In this document: one piece after another, positions 56,313 to 64,000 of the stretch
Layout: each line of letters begins with the position of its first letter
Position numbering within the stretch: the stretch's first letter is position 1
Notes under the pieces: model-generated
Seen by the model: only the letters and a program-made list of their open reading frames with translations
What the model was told of the DNA's origin: nothing
The model's database searches: none
NCBI GenBank assembly: GCA_003550325.1
Contig: QKWP01000260.1
Span: 3,293-67,292, forward strand
DNA length: 64,000 bases
Reading direction: 5' to 3'
Origin: Gigaspora rosea
Taxonomy: Eukaryota > Glomeromycota > Glomeromycetes > Diversisporales > Gigasporaceae
Program-made: the position numbers and the translations under genes

Positions 56313-57704
56313 CTAGAAATTTCTAGGGGAATCAATAACAACTACTGGTTCCCAAGTTTGTGGCTCGTGATATTTAGCAAGACGATCACTATTATAGTAT
56401 TTTTGTAAAATTTTTCCTTCTATTGTCCGTAATTTATAAGCACCATTGTCTAATTTCTCATGGATAAGAAAAGGTCCAAATCTTTTATCTTCAAATTTGG
56501 CTGAGCGAGAGGCTTCTAGTTCCTTTCTTTGTATCCACACTTTATCACCAATTTCAAATGTCTCTGTTCGAATATTGGCATCAAAACGGACTTTTTGTTT
56601 TTGCTGTGATCGTTCAGTATTTTGTCTGGCCTGATTCTGGTAGTTTGGTAATTTCTCTATTAAATCATAAGCGCGTTGGAGGATACTTCCTTGTAAGTCT
56701 ATTTCATTATTACTTTCTATAGGTTCTACGGGAAAAAGTGCTTCGATTGGTAAGGTAGCATATCTTCCATATATAAGTTGAAAGGGGGTATATCCTGTGG
56801 TAGCATGTCTTTTTGTTCTATATGCTAAGAGAACAGCAGGTATATACAAATCCCAATCATCATCTCCTTTCACTTTTGCAAGTGATTCACACAATGTTCT
56901 ATTAAATCTTTCCACCATCCCATTTGTCTGAGGGTGGTAGGGAGAAGAGAATTTGTGCTTGATAAGAAATTTCTCGCAGAGAATTCTAATAGTTTCGCTA
57001 ATAAAATTGCGACCTTGGTCTGATAAGATAATTTTTGGAGTTCCATGTCTACAGATTATCTCTTCAAAGATAAACTGAGCGAGTGTATTAGCACTAGCAT
57101 CTGGAACAGCACGAGCTTCTGGCCATCGTGTCAGGTATTCGGTAGCAACAATAATATATCGATTGTTTTGTTTAGTTATAGGCAAAGGGCCTACAAGGTC
57201 AATTCCAACACGTTCGAAAGCTCTTCCTATTTGTATAGGGTGTAAAGGTTCTTTCCTATGACCTTTTTGTCTTCTTTGGCATTCCTCACAAGTCTTCACA
57301 TATTCTTGTATATCTCTATACATTTGATCCCAATAATAGCGGTCAGATATTTTATAATACATAGCGTCAGTTCCCAAATGTCCAGCAGTGGGGTGCTTAT
57401 GCATCATATATAATACTGGTTCAACTTCTGTCCATTTTATAACTCTAAGTGGCCTGTCTGGGTTCCTTTTATTCTTTTTATAGAGAAGGTGATGTCTAAC
57501 TTCAAAGTATTTAGCCTGGGTCATTAGTCGTTTTTGTTCTTGGTCAGTAAATCCATCTGGAAATTGGTCTGTGTCCAAATAGTGGTAAAGATTATGATAT
57601 TGGTCAAGATTTATATAATTTATTAGGTACAATGGTCTGAGTCGGTAACCGAGAGAGGGCATCAACATTCGAATGAATTCGGCCTGGTTTATGAATAATT
57701 CCAA
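56313..57704 (-). CDS. Ty3 integrase ORF (separated from RT by a frame change)
   Basis: The real coding part starts near 57630 (INLDQYHNLYHYLDTD), and the upstream 30 codons overlap the RNase H end in another frame. Numbered from the first ATG, the zinc-binding H104/H109 and C139/C142 (HPTAGH, CEEC) come first. The catalytic triad is D169 (VGIDLVGPLP), D229 (ILSDQGRNF) and E265 (NGMVERFN), with exactly 35 residues between the last two. A GPY/F-type module (FGPFLIHEKLDNGAYKL) lies near residue 415. No chromodomain follows. The protein would insert the element's DNA into the genome. All catalytic residues are kept, but it can only be made if translation shifts +1 from RT-RNase H, so the copy is probably damaged here. 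Confidence 0.9.
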   Translation of the reverse strand: MELFINQAEFIRMLMPSLGYRLRPLYLINYINLDQYHNLYHYLDTDQFPDGFTDQEQKRLMTQAKYFEVRHHLLYKKNKRNPDRPLRVIKWTEVEPVLYMMHKHPTAGHLGTDAMYYKISDRYYWDQMYRDIQEYVKTCEECQRRQKGHRKEPLHPIQIGRAFERVGIDLVGPLPITKQNNRYIIVATEYLTRWPEARAVPDASANTLAQFIFEEIICRHGTPKIILSDQGRNFISETIRILCEKFLIKHKFSSPYHPQTNGMVERFNRTLCESLAKVKGDDDWDLYIPAVLLAYRTKRHATTGYTPFQLIYGRYATLPIEALFPVEPIESNNEIDLQGSILQRAYDLIEKLPNYQNQARQNTERSQQKQKVRFDANIRTETFEIGDKVWIQRKELEASRSAKFEDKRFGPFLIHEKLDNGAYKLRTIEGKILQKYYNSDRLAKYHEPQTWEPVVVIDSPRNF

Positions 57705-59169
57705 AATTGTATGGTTGGAGCTTCAAGATCCATCTTCCAATTCTTCCTTTGGGTTCAGCAGTACGTAACCATTTCAATGCTGAGTGGTCTGTAACTAAGA
57801 TGAATTTTGTAGCGCCTAAATATTTGTGAAAATGTTCTATGGCCCATACAACTGCAGCACATTCAAGTTCAGTTGCTGCATAATTCATTTCTTCTTTTCG
57901 CAAACTTTTACTAGCATAGGCAATCGGGTGTTCTTTTCCATTCCTATCTAGTTGGCTTAGTGTGGCACCAAAGCCATTATAAGAAGCATCGGTAGCAAGT
58001 ATAAATGTCTCTTTAAAATTGGGGTAGGCTAATATAGGAGCAGTAATGAGTCTAGATTTTAATTCTTCAAAAGCTTTTTGTTGTTTGTCTTGCCAGTGAT
58101 AGGGTTCATTCTTTTGCAGAAGAGAATTTAAAGGGCGAGCAATTGATGAAAAGTTTTGAATAAATTGGCGATAGTATCTTGCAAGTCCAAGGAAGGATCG
58201 AAGGGCTGTGAGGTTTTTAGGAGGTTGAATCCATTGGACAGCTTCTACTTTTTGAGGGTCAGGGGCGATACCTTTAGCAGAGATTAGGTGTCCAAGGAAT
58301 AGTAGTTGGTGCATCCAAAAGGTACACTTTTCTATATTAAGTCTGAGTCCTGCTTGTTTAATTCTATTAAATACTTTTTTTAAATGAGTTAAATGTTTAT
58401 TAAATGTTCTAGAATAAACAATGGTATCATCTAAGTAAACAACTACAAATTTCAATGCAATTCCTTTATATACGCGATCCATTAGACTTAGGAAAGTTGC
58501 AGGAGCATTGCAAAGACCAAAAGGCATTACATTAAATTCATAAATTCCGTATCGTGTAGTAAAGGCAGTTTCCTCTTTGTCACGGTAATCCATGGCAACT
58601 TGCTAATATCCACTCGCAAGATCGAGAGTAGAGAACCAAGAGCATCCTGTAAGAGCATTAAGTATTTCATCAATGCGAGGTAGAGGGTAAGCATCCTTTT
58701 TGGTAACAGCATTTACTTTTCTGTAGTCTACACAGAATCGTAATTTGCCATTTTTCTTTCGTACTAGAACAACAGGTAAGGTCCAAGGGCTATTAGAGGG
58801 TTGAATGAGTTTATGTTCTAACATTCTTTGGATTTCTTCTTGTATAAATTCTTGTTCATTAGGAGGTACAGAATAAGGATGGGAAAGAATAGGGTGTACA
58901 TCCTCAGTATAGATTCGGTGAGTAACCAAGTTGGTTCGTCCTAGCTCAGTTATATCATTTGCAAAGAGGTCTGCAAATTCTTCTAATAATTTCCGAAAAG
59001 CTAGGCCTTGTTCTTTATTAAGTGGTCCAATATTTAAAGAAGTCTGGGTCGATAGGGTATATTCTTCATGTTCAAGGGTAATAATATTTACAGATCTGGG
59101 TATAAGGTTCTGGTCTGGATCGACAGGTAGTTTATGATCCTGCCTAGGATTCTCTAAAAATTTTAACAA
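57604..59169 (-). pseudogene. Ty3 reverse transcriptase-RNase H, one nonsense codon
   Basis: One frame runs from about 59169 to 57604, interrupted by a single TAG at 58603-58605, directly after DLASGY where Ty3 enzymes have Trp (GYWQ). Before the stop are the RT N-terminus with PNEQEFIQEEIQRMLEHKLI and KNGKLRFCVDYRKVN. After it come YGIYEFNVMPFGLCNAPATF and the catalytic YLDD (VVVYLDDTIVYS). RNase H follows with ATDASYNGFGATLSQ, ELECAAVVWAIEHF, TDHSALKWL and NVDALSR. The first upstream in-frame Met is well inside RT and the frame is -1 relative to the Gag ORF. Synthesis would therefore need frameshifting within the ~20-base overlap near 59163-59183. No classical slippery heptamer was seen there. 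Confidence 0.9.
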
Positions 59170-62100
59170 AGCATATCCAAGGCATTAGCCCATTGGTGAG
59201 CAATTTGGGCTTCTTCTTGGAAAAAGCATAATAAAGCAGCATTGGTAGTTTCCAAGGTTTCAATTCTTGCTTGTAATTGTTTTATCAATTGATCCTGTTG
59301 TTGTACTTGTTGTTGAAGCTGATAAAACTGTGAACCATCATCGATTTCCTTAACTGTTTCTTCAGCAGGTGGAGAGTAAATTTCTGGGTCTGGAAGTTTG
59401 CAATCATCACAATACCCTTGATTTGCATTCAATTCCTCTTGGTGTTTAACATGTAAACATTCCTGACAGAGGTCAACAGGAACTGTAAAGTTTCTTCGAA
59501 GTACAGCGAGGGCATACTTCTGGTCATAGTCTGGGTGGCTAGTGTCGAAGGATTCGTCTAAAATTGCTTGTAGCGGGTCAATATCATTTTCTGATAGTAA
59601 GTCTGATTCAGCTTGCAATATAAGTTGCATTTCCTTATAGCTCCAGGGTTGAGTTATGCGGTCAGAGGTTAGAGGTTCTAGGGCCTGGGCAATGGTCTGG
59701 TCATTTTCATCCAAGAGAATCTTCGCAAGTCGGTAAATTCTGGTCTGGTTCATTTCATATTGGTGTCCGGCATTCTTTGTTGATTCAGTATAACGTTTGA
59801 TTCGAGTCCAGAGGTTATAATTAGGATTATACTGGATATCCTGGCTAGCCTTGTATGCGTAAAGGTGTTCTAATTCACAAAACCATAATTCTTCCCGAAG
59901 ACTGTCTAATTGACACATTCTAGGTCTTGTATCTGCTTTATTACATACTTTGCAATTAACAAGCATTCCACGTCCTTCACCTTGGGTGAAGAAATGGATA
60001 CTCCTAGGGTCTTCTCGGTCTAGAGCACAGTGAAAGTCAGAATAGCATCCAGGGCAAACAAGTTTCTCTTCAAGAAGTCTAAGGACTTCAGGTCTGTTAG
60101 GAACTCTACATTGACAACAATGGTGGGTACGGCGAGTGCTATGGTTAGGTAGGCGATTACTATCAACTTGATCAAGAGTACATCCACACTGGTAAACCAA
60201 ATTTTGTCTTTTCCAAGTGGCAAGAGGACAGTAGGCTTCAATATGTCCTAATGTACTGCATCCTCTGCAGACATTATTGGGGCAGTCCCTATATAGGTGG
60301 TTGGAGTCATGACAAGTAGGGCAGGTGGTACGTCTTGGGGCTTGTTTAGGGCATTTAACAGCGATGTGGCCAAATTCCTGGCATCGATTACATTGGTTGG
60401 TAGGACAATTTGCAAAGAGGTGGTCAGGAGAACCACAATTTCCACAGACACGCTGTTTAGGAGCTTTTCTGTTTCTACGGCGAGAATGATAAGTGGTCCA
60501 TTCATTTTCTTCTGGTGAAAGAGATTGGTCTGAGTCTTCTCGATCGAAAGTATAAGCTTCTCGAGGGTATAAGTATTCTGGTTCATAAAGGTCTAATTCA
60601 TCTGGTGCAGTCACAGTGGGTTGACTGGGTAGAGGTTGGTTACTTTCATAAGTAGTAGGGATAGTATGTTTCTTGTTTTCCCATTTAAAAGTATAACAAC
60701 CATTTTTCCAATTATAATTTGCTTCCACTTTTTGATTCCAGTCATTGCCTAATAGAAGAGAGTAAGAAGTAGTGTCTACTACTTCTACAGTAAGAGGGAT
60801 AGTAATGTGATCAATTTCAATTGGCAGGTCTTTTATAATCCCTAAAGGCCGAGTGGAAGTTCCAACTGCAGGAACAATAAGGCTGTTAGAGGCCTTTTCA
60901 ATAGTCAATCCAAGTTCTTTGACTGCCTTGTGAGCAATCATGCTGATTGAAGCACCACTATCAATAATAGCTTGGTAAGGTTTATTCTGAAGAGAGACAT
61001 TACATTTGACAGGTGTAGTATACGCAGGGGTTTGAACAAGGTTGGCATTTTTGGCTTCCTCATACAGGTGAGTAGCCAAGGCACCTCGGATAGATGGATT
61101 ATTGAGTAGCGTTTTCCACTTGCTAGCAGTAAGAGAGGGTGTCTGAGTCTGATTTTGTGTAAGATAATTAACACTTCGATGATAAGGCGAAGGAGATCGA
61201 TTAGAGGAGTTTTGGTAAGAGTGATAGTTATCATTATTTCGGCTTCTATAATTATTATCTCTAGATTGGCTTCTAGGACGAGAATTATTGCGACTGCGAG
61301 AACGGTCTCTGTTATTGGAATAGCGATCAGAAGAGCGACCATTTCGGTCCCTATTTTGGTTGTTATTTCTGTTCCGGTTATTGTTATTATTATTACGACG
61401 AGAATTGGATCCTTGTCGTTGGTCCTGTTTTCTACTATTGCAATCACGAATAAAATGTCCAGTGCGTCCACAATAATAGCAGATAGGAGGCTCTTTCATT
61501 CGAGGGGTTTGGGCACGGTTGTCAGCATAATTAACAGAAGAGGTAGGTGTGGTCTGTGTCTGGGCTAAATTAATACTAAGCTTAGCAATTTGGTCTGTAA
61601 GTTGTTGAATAGCTTGGTCGGTATTGGTAGTAGGGGTAGTCATTAATTTTCCAGTTTCCCAGCGGAGGGCTACTTCAATAGCATCGGTCAGGGTATTAGG
61701 TATAGCAGCTTGAACATTAACTGCATACTCAGAACGTAAGCCTTGGATAAAAAGTTGTTTAACAAAATCAGCGGGAAAAACACCGGTTGGGTCCACTTTC
61801 GTTTGCAATGTACGAAATCGGTTGACATATCCATCCACCGTTTCTGTGGGTCCTTGCTTAATTTCGAAAAGTTGTTTTTGCCAAAGGGCCTTTTGCTTAG
61901 TAGTATAGAAACGTGTCTTAAAAAGATGCTGGAAACTTCGGTTCTGGTGGTTGTTATCATTAAAAACATTGGGTACCGGGTTTAAAGCAGTATACCAGTC
62001 TAGAGCAACACCTTTAAGGTACACAGGAGCAAGCTGAAGTTTCCGTTCAGCACTCCATCGGTTGGCAGTAGCGGCTCTTCGAAATTCCTTCAGCCAGTCA

Positions 62101-63230
62101 GCAGGGTCTTGGGTTCCGTCACCGTAAAAATCTGCAACAGTAATAAGAGTTTTCTCAGAGCCTTGTCCAAGGGCATTGGCAAGATCAGTTATTGCTTGCG
62201 CAGCATCTTGTAAAGCTTGATCACCCATTAGGTTTTCTGGTTGGTTAGGAGGTAAGATAGGGTTTAATTCTTCAACAAGAGGTTGTAAATTTATTTCCTC
62301 GAATTGTGGAGGAGAGTCAGCTCTAACAATAGTAGCGTCTTGGTTTTGAATATAATGGTCGAGAGGGTCAATTAAATTTTGGTCGTTAAGAGGAGGAGTA
62401 TTAAGTAATGGAGGTGTATGGCGTGGGGTAACGTTTATATCTAAATTAACAGTTGGGTAATATTCAGTTACAAGAGGAGATGGAGGAACAGTTGTGCGAG
62501 CAGGAGAAAAGGTTTGTTGTAAATAGCGAAAGAGGCGATTTCGTGGAGGAGGAGTAGTTTCTCGAGTATAATGATATGGAATTTCTGAGATAGGTGAAGA
62601 AGGAAGTGCAAGGCTTGGAGGGATTGGTATATAAGTATTAGTGGAAGAACCAACACCAGTATCAGCTAATTGTTCAGGTCCTAAGGTGAATATAGATCTG
62701 GGTGGAGAAACGTCAAAATTTAATTCAGTTCTTCCTAGTTGATTTTGAAAATTGAATAGAAGGTTTTCAGTCCTTGGTCGAGTTGAAGCAGGTGTAGAAG
62801 GTAAGAGGTCCTCAATGTGAAGGTCAAGTAGAGTAGCTTCAAAATTAAGAGGTAAGGTAGGTGCAAGAGTATAGGGGGTATGTGCAAGGAGTAGACCAGC
62901 AATAACTTCTTTTGGGTCTAATAGGTCGTTGTTATAGCGGCAACTAAAAACAATATCTCGAGCAGCAGCTCTAGCAGTATTATAATCAGTAGCAGCAACT
63001 AAAATACAGTAAGAGTCGTTTGTCTTTTGTGAGTATTGGGTAGCAAAATAATTGTCTCGATACGTTCCCCAGAATCGGCGAAAGGGACGGTATAAATTAG
63101 CAACAGGGTAACAGATAGTACAAGATAAATCAGGATGGTAGGCTTGCAAAACGTCTACCGCAAGTGAGGAAGGATGACTTGTTTCGTGTACTTCAATTTG
63201 TTCTAAGTATAGTTCATACGCTCTATTCAT
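59163..63230 (-). CDS. Ty3 Gag-protease polyprotein with extra zinc-finger region
   Basis: The open frame has 1355 residues. Residues 1-334 form an unrecognised N-terminal region followed by a Pro/Ser/Thr-rich linker. The Gag capsid domain starts near 360 (VADFYGDGTQDPADWLKEF) and ends near 530. A CCHC knuckle is at 584-597 (CYYCGRTGHFIRDC), followed by an Arg/Asn/Ser-rich RNA-binding linker to ~690. The aspartic protease has IIDSGAS at 755-761 and LLLGNDW near 823-829. Four further CCHC knuckles lie at ~927-999 (CGNCGSPDHLFANC, CNRCQEFGHIAVKC, CPTCHDSNHLYRDC, CRGCSTLGHIEAYC), then more Cys/His pairs to ~1090 and near 1270. A Gln-rich coiled coil (QLQQQVQQQDQLIKQLQARI) closes the protein. Gag packages the RNA and the protease matures the polyprotein. 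The ~500-residue Cys-rich tail between protease and RT is unusual. The ATG at 63230 is the first in the frame after the leader. Confidence 0.9.
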   Translation of the reverse strand: MNRAYELYLEQIEVHETSHPSSLAVDVLQAYHPDLSCTICYPVANLYRPFRRFWGTYRDNYFATQYSQKTNDSYCILVAATDYNTARAAARDIVFSCRYNNDLLDPKEVIAGLLLAHTPYTLAPTLPLNFEATLLDLHIEDLLPSTPASTRPRTENLLFNFQNQLGRTELNFDVSPPRSIFTLGPEQLADTGVGSSTNTYIPIPPSLALPSSPISEIPYHYTRETTPPPRNRLFRYLQQTFSPARTTVPPSPLVTEYYPTVNLDINVTPRHTPPLLNTPPLNDQNLIDPLDHYIQNQDATIVRADSPPQFEEINLQPLVEELNPILPPNQPENLMGDQALQDAAQAITDLANALGQGSEKTLITVADFYGDGTQDPADWLKEFRRAATANRWSAERKLQLAPVYLKGVALDWYTALNPVPNVFNDNNHQNRSFQHLFKTRFYTTKQKALWQKQLFEIKQGPTETVDGYVNRFRTLQTKVDPTGVFPADFVKQLFIQGLRSEYAVNVQAAIPNTLTDAIEVALRWETGKLMTTPTTNTDQAIQQLTDQIAKLSINLAQTQTTPTSSVNYADNRAQTPRMKEPPICYYCGRTGHFIRDCNSRKQDQRQGSNSRRNNNNNNRNRNNNQNRDRNGRSSDRYSNNRDRSRSRNNSRPRSQSRDNNYRSRNNDNYHSYQNSSNRSPSPYHRSVNYLTQNQTQTPSLTASKWKTLLNNPSIRGALATHLYEEAKNANLVQTPAYTTPVKCNVSLQNKPYQAIIDSGASISMIAHKAVKELGLTIEKASNSLIVPAVGTSTRPLGIIKDLPIEIDHITIPLTVEVVDTTSYSLLLGNDWNQKVEANYNWKNGCYTFKWENKKHTIPTTYESNQPLPSQPTVTAPDELDLYEPEYLYPREAYTFDREDSDQSLSPEENEWTTYHSRRRNRKAPKQRVCGNCGSPDHLFANCPTNQCNRCQEFGHIAVKCPKQAPRRTTCPTCHDSNHLYRDCPNNVCRGCSTLGHIEAYCPLATWKRQNLVYQCGCTLDQVDSNRLPNHSTRRTHHCCQCRVPNRPEVLRLLEEKLVCPGCYSDFHCALDREDPRSIHFFTQGEGRGMLVNCKVCNKADTRPRMCQLDSLREELWFCELEHLYAYKASQDIQYNPNYNLWTRIKRYTESTKNAGHQYEMNQTRIYRLAKILLDENDQTIAQALEPLTSDRITQPWSYKEMQLILQAESDLLSENDIDPLQAILDESFDTSHPDYDQKYALAVLRRNFTVPVDLCQECLHVKHQEELNANQGYCDDCKLPDPEIYSPPAEETVKEIDDGSQFYQLQQQVQQQDQLIKQLQARIETLETTNAALLCFFQEEAQIAHQWANALDMLC

Positions 63231-63537
63231 ATAGAAAAGGCAGTTCCCAAGTCTTAAGGAAACTAATAAAAGAATAATAAAATACCTCCAAAATAAAAGG
63301 TTAGTAGTAAGTTGTTAACAAAATTTTAATCTCCTAAATATAGTAAATAGTTAGTATCCAACAAAAAGAAAATTCCAAGTAAGTTGTAAGAGAATAATAA
63401 GAGTGCAATCAACAGCAAGAGGGTTAGTAACAGCCAAAAAAAAAATAATTAAATTTCTGCCAAAAGTAATAATAAGATTTCCAAATTCTTTAATAATATT
63501 CAATAATTTAAATAGGTTTCCGCCAGAAGGCACCAAA
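63231..63537 (-). other. Ty3 leader region
   Basis: The ~300 bases between primer-binding site and Gag ATG have no long frame. The region is where the packaging signal would lie; no specific structure was identified. Confidence 0.7.
63520..63535 (-). other. Primer-binding site of the Ty3 element
   Basis: On the coding strand TGGTGCCTTCTGGCGG follows the LTR end CTGTAACA after two bases. TGG matches the universal CCA end of tRNA and TGCC the preceding acceptor bases. Which tRNA is used cannot be told here. Confidence 0.8.
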
Positions 63538-64000
63538 TGTTACAGTACCGGAAGCCTTCTTTAATTCCGATAGAGTAACAATCACACGGCTCCTGAGATC
63601 CCTTACTTTGGGCGTGAAGCGGTGTGCAAGAGGGAAGTATAGTTTCTTTTATGTCTGTAAGAAACTACACACTTCTCTAAGGCAGTTCGATATAAAACAA
63701 CAAGAGATAATAGACAGTTTATTAATTTAACAAGAGGGCTATTCCAAGGTGTCTGTTCCTTAGAAATCCCAAGAGTTTATTAATAATAAGGAAGAAGGAT
63801 AATAAATATAAAGGTAAAGATAAAATACAATGTCTGGATCTGCCTAAAACTAAGGGAAATAAGGTGGGTTTATATATCTATTGAGCTAAACGTTGCTAAG
63901 CGTCGTTAAGCATTGCTAAGCATCATTAAGCGTCACTAAGCGTCGTTAAGCGTCGCTAAGCGTCGTTAAGCGTCGCTAAGCGTCTTTAAGCGTCGCTAAG
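63538..64000 (-). repeat. 5' LTR of the Ty3 element (truncated by window)
   Basis: The first 463 bases match 54859 onwards. The TATA motif on the coding strand is intact (GATATATAAACCC, 63867-63879), and a decamer array (GCTAAGCGTCGTTAAGCGTC) runs to the window edge. Roughly 90 more bases are expected outside. Confidence 0.93.

Noticed and set aside
61155..61568. Plus-strand 137-codon open frame
   Set aside because: Antisense shadow of the Arg/Asn/Ser-rich linker in the Gag-Pro protein.

Overview
This window looks like a gene-poor, repeat-dominated stretch of a strongly AT-rich fungal genome. The best guess is an arbuscular mycorrhizal fungus of the Rhizophagus type. Four things point that way: a fungal nickel/cobalt permease, a decayed kelch-repeat gene with short GT-AG introns, AT-rich DNA full of minisatellites, and a mix of LINE, Ty3, MULE and many short non-autonomous elements. 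The species assignment is inference. Only one ordinary host gene looks intact: a NiCoT-family Ni2+/Co2+ transporter on the minus strand (28318-29568). Recognisable broken genes are a kelch protein (20211-21166), an unrecognised gene split by a GC-rich insertion (15586-17162) and a small AT-hook-like reading frame (22332-22511).

Layout. 1-520: a palindromic, repeated transposon end. 782-3480: a decayed LINE on the minus strand (zinc-knuckle ORF1, APE-type endonuclease, a 220-bp duplication, no reverse transcriptase). 3.5-28 kb: AT-rich DNA with short elements that can be delimited by terminal inverted repeats (TIRs) and target-site duplications (TSDs): 5820-6305, 9266-9551, 12642-12867, 13130-14193, 17861-18141, 21247-21564, 23770-25000, 26805-27048. 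28.3-29.6 kb: the NiCoT gene, with a 46-nt A-tract just upstream of its ATG. 31-36.9 kb: foldback elements, a 342-bp TA-flanked MITE, CCCAAAT minisatellites and a TTA-flanked MITE. 37.0-41.5 kb: a MULE with related ends and a broken transposase carrying a SWIM zinc finger. 42.6-48.0 kb: a giant inverted repeat whose arms are arrays of a ~110-bp module that looks like a tiny exon with its splice sites. 48.6-51.1 kb: a hAT-like element containing two tRNA-headed, A-tailed retroposons, each with a 15-16 bp TSD. 51.5-52.2 kb: a remnant LTR with a polypurine tract before it and a primer-binding site after it. 54.9-64 kb: a nearly complete Ty3-type LTR retrotransposon on the minus strand, running off the window edge.

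Main discovery-type signals. (1) Four elements (9266, 13130, 23770, 48584) share only TAGNG termini and 8-bp TSDs, the hAT hallmarks. Each fills its subterminal regions with its own short, mostly palindromic word. (2) Two long SINE-like retroposons have A/B boxes at normal spacing, an A-rich 3' end and long TSDs. (3) The giant foldback has exon-like modules. (4) The Ty3 element carries four extra zinc knuckles behind its protease and an extra ORF between integrase and the 3' LTR. (5) Two different LTRs put a short tandem array directly upstream of the same 13-base TATA motif. Nearly all inferred nonsense mutations in the window fit C:G to T:A changes.
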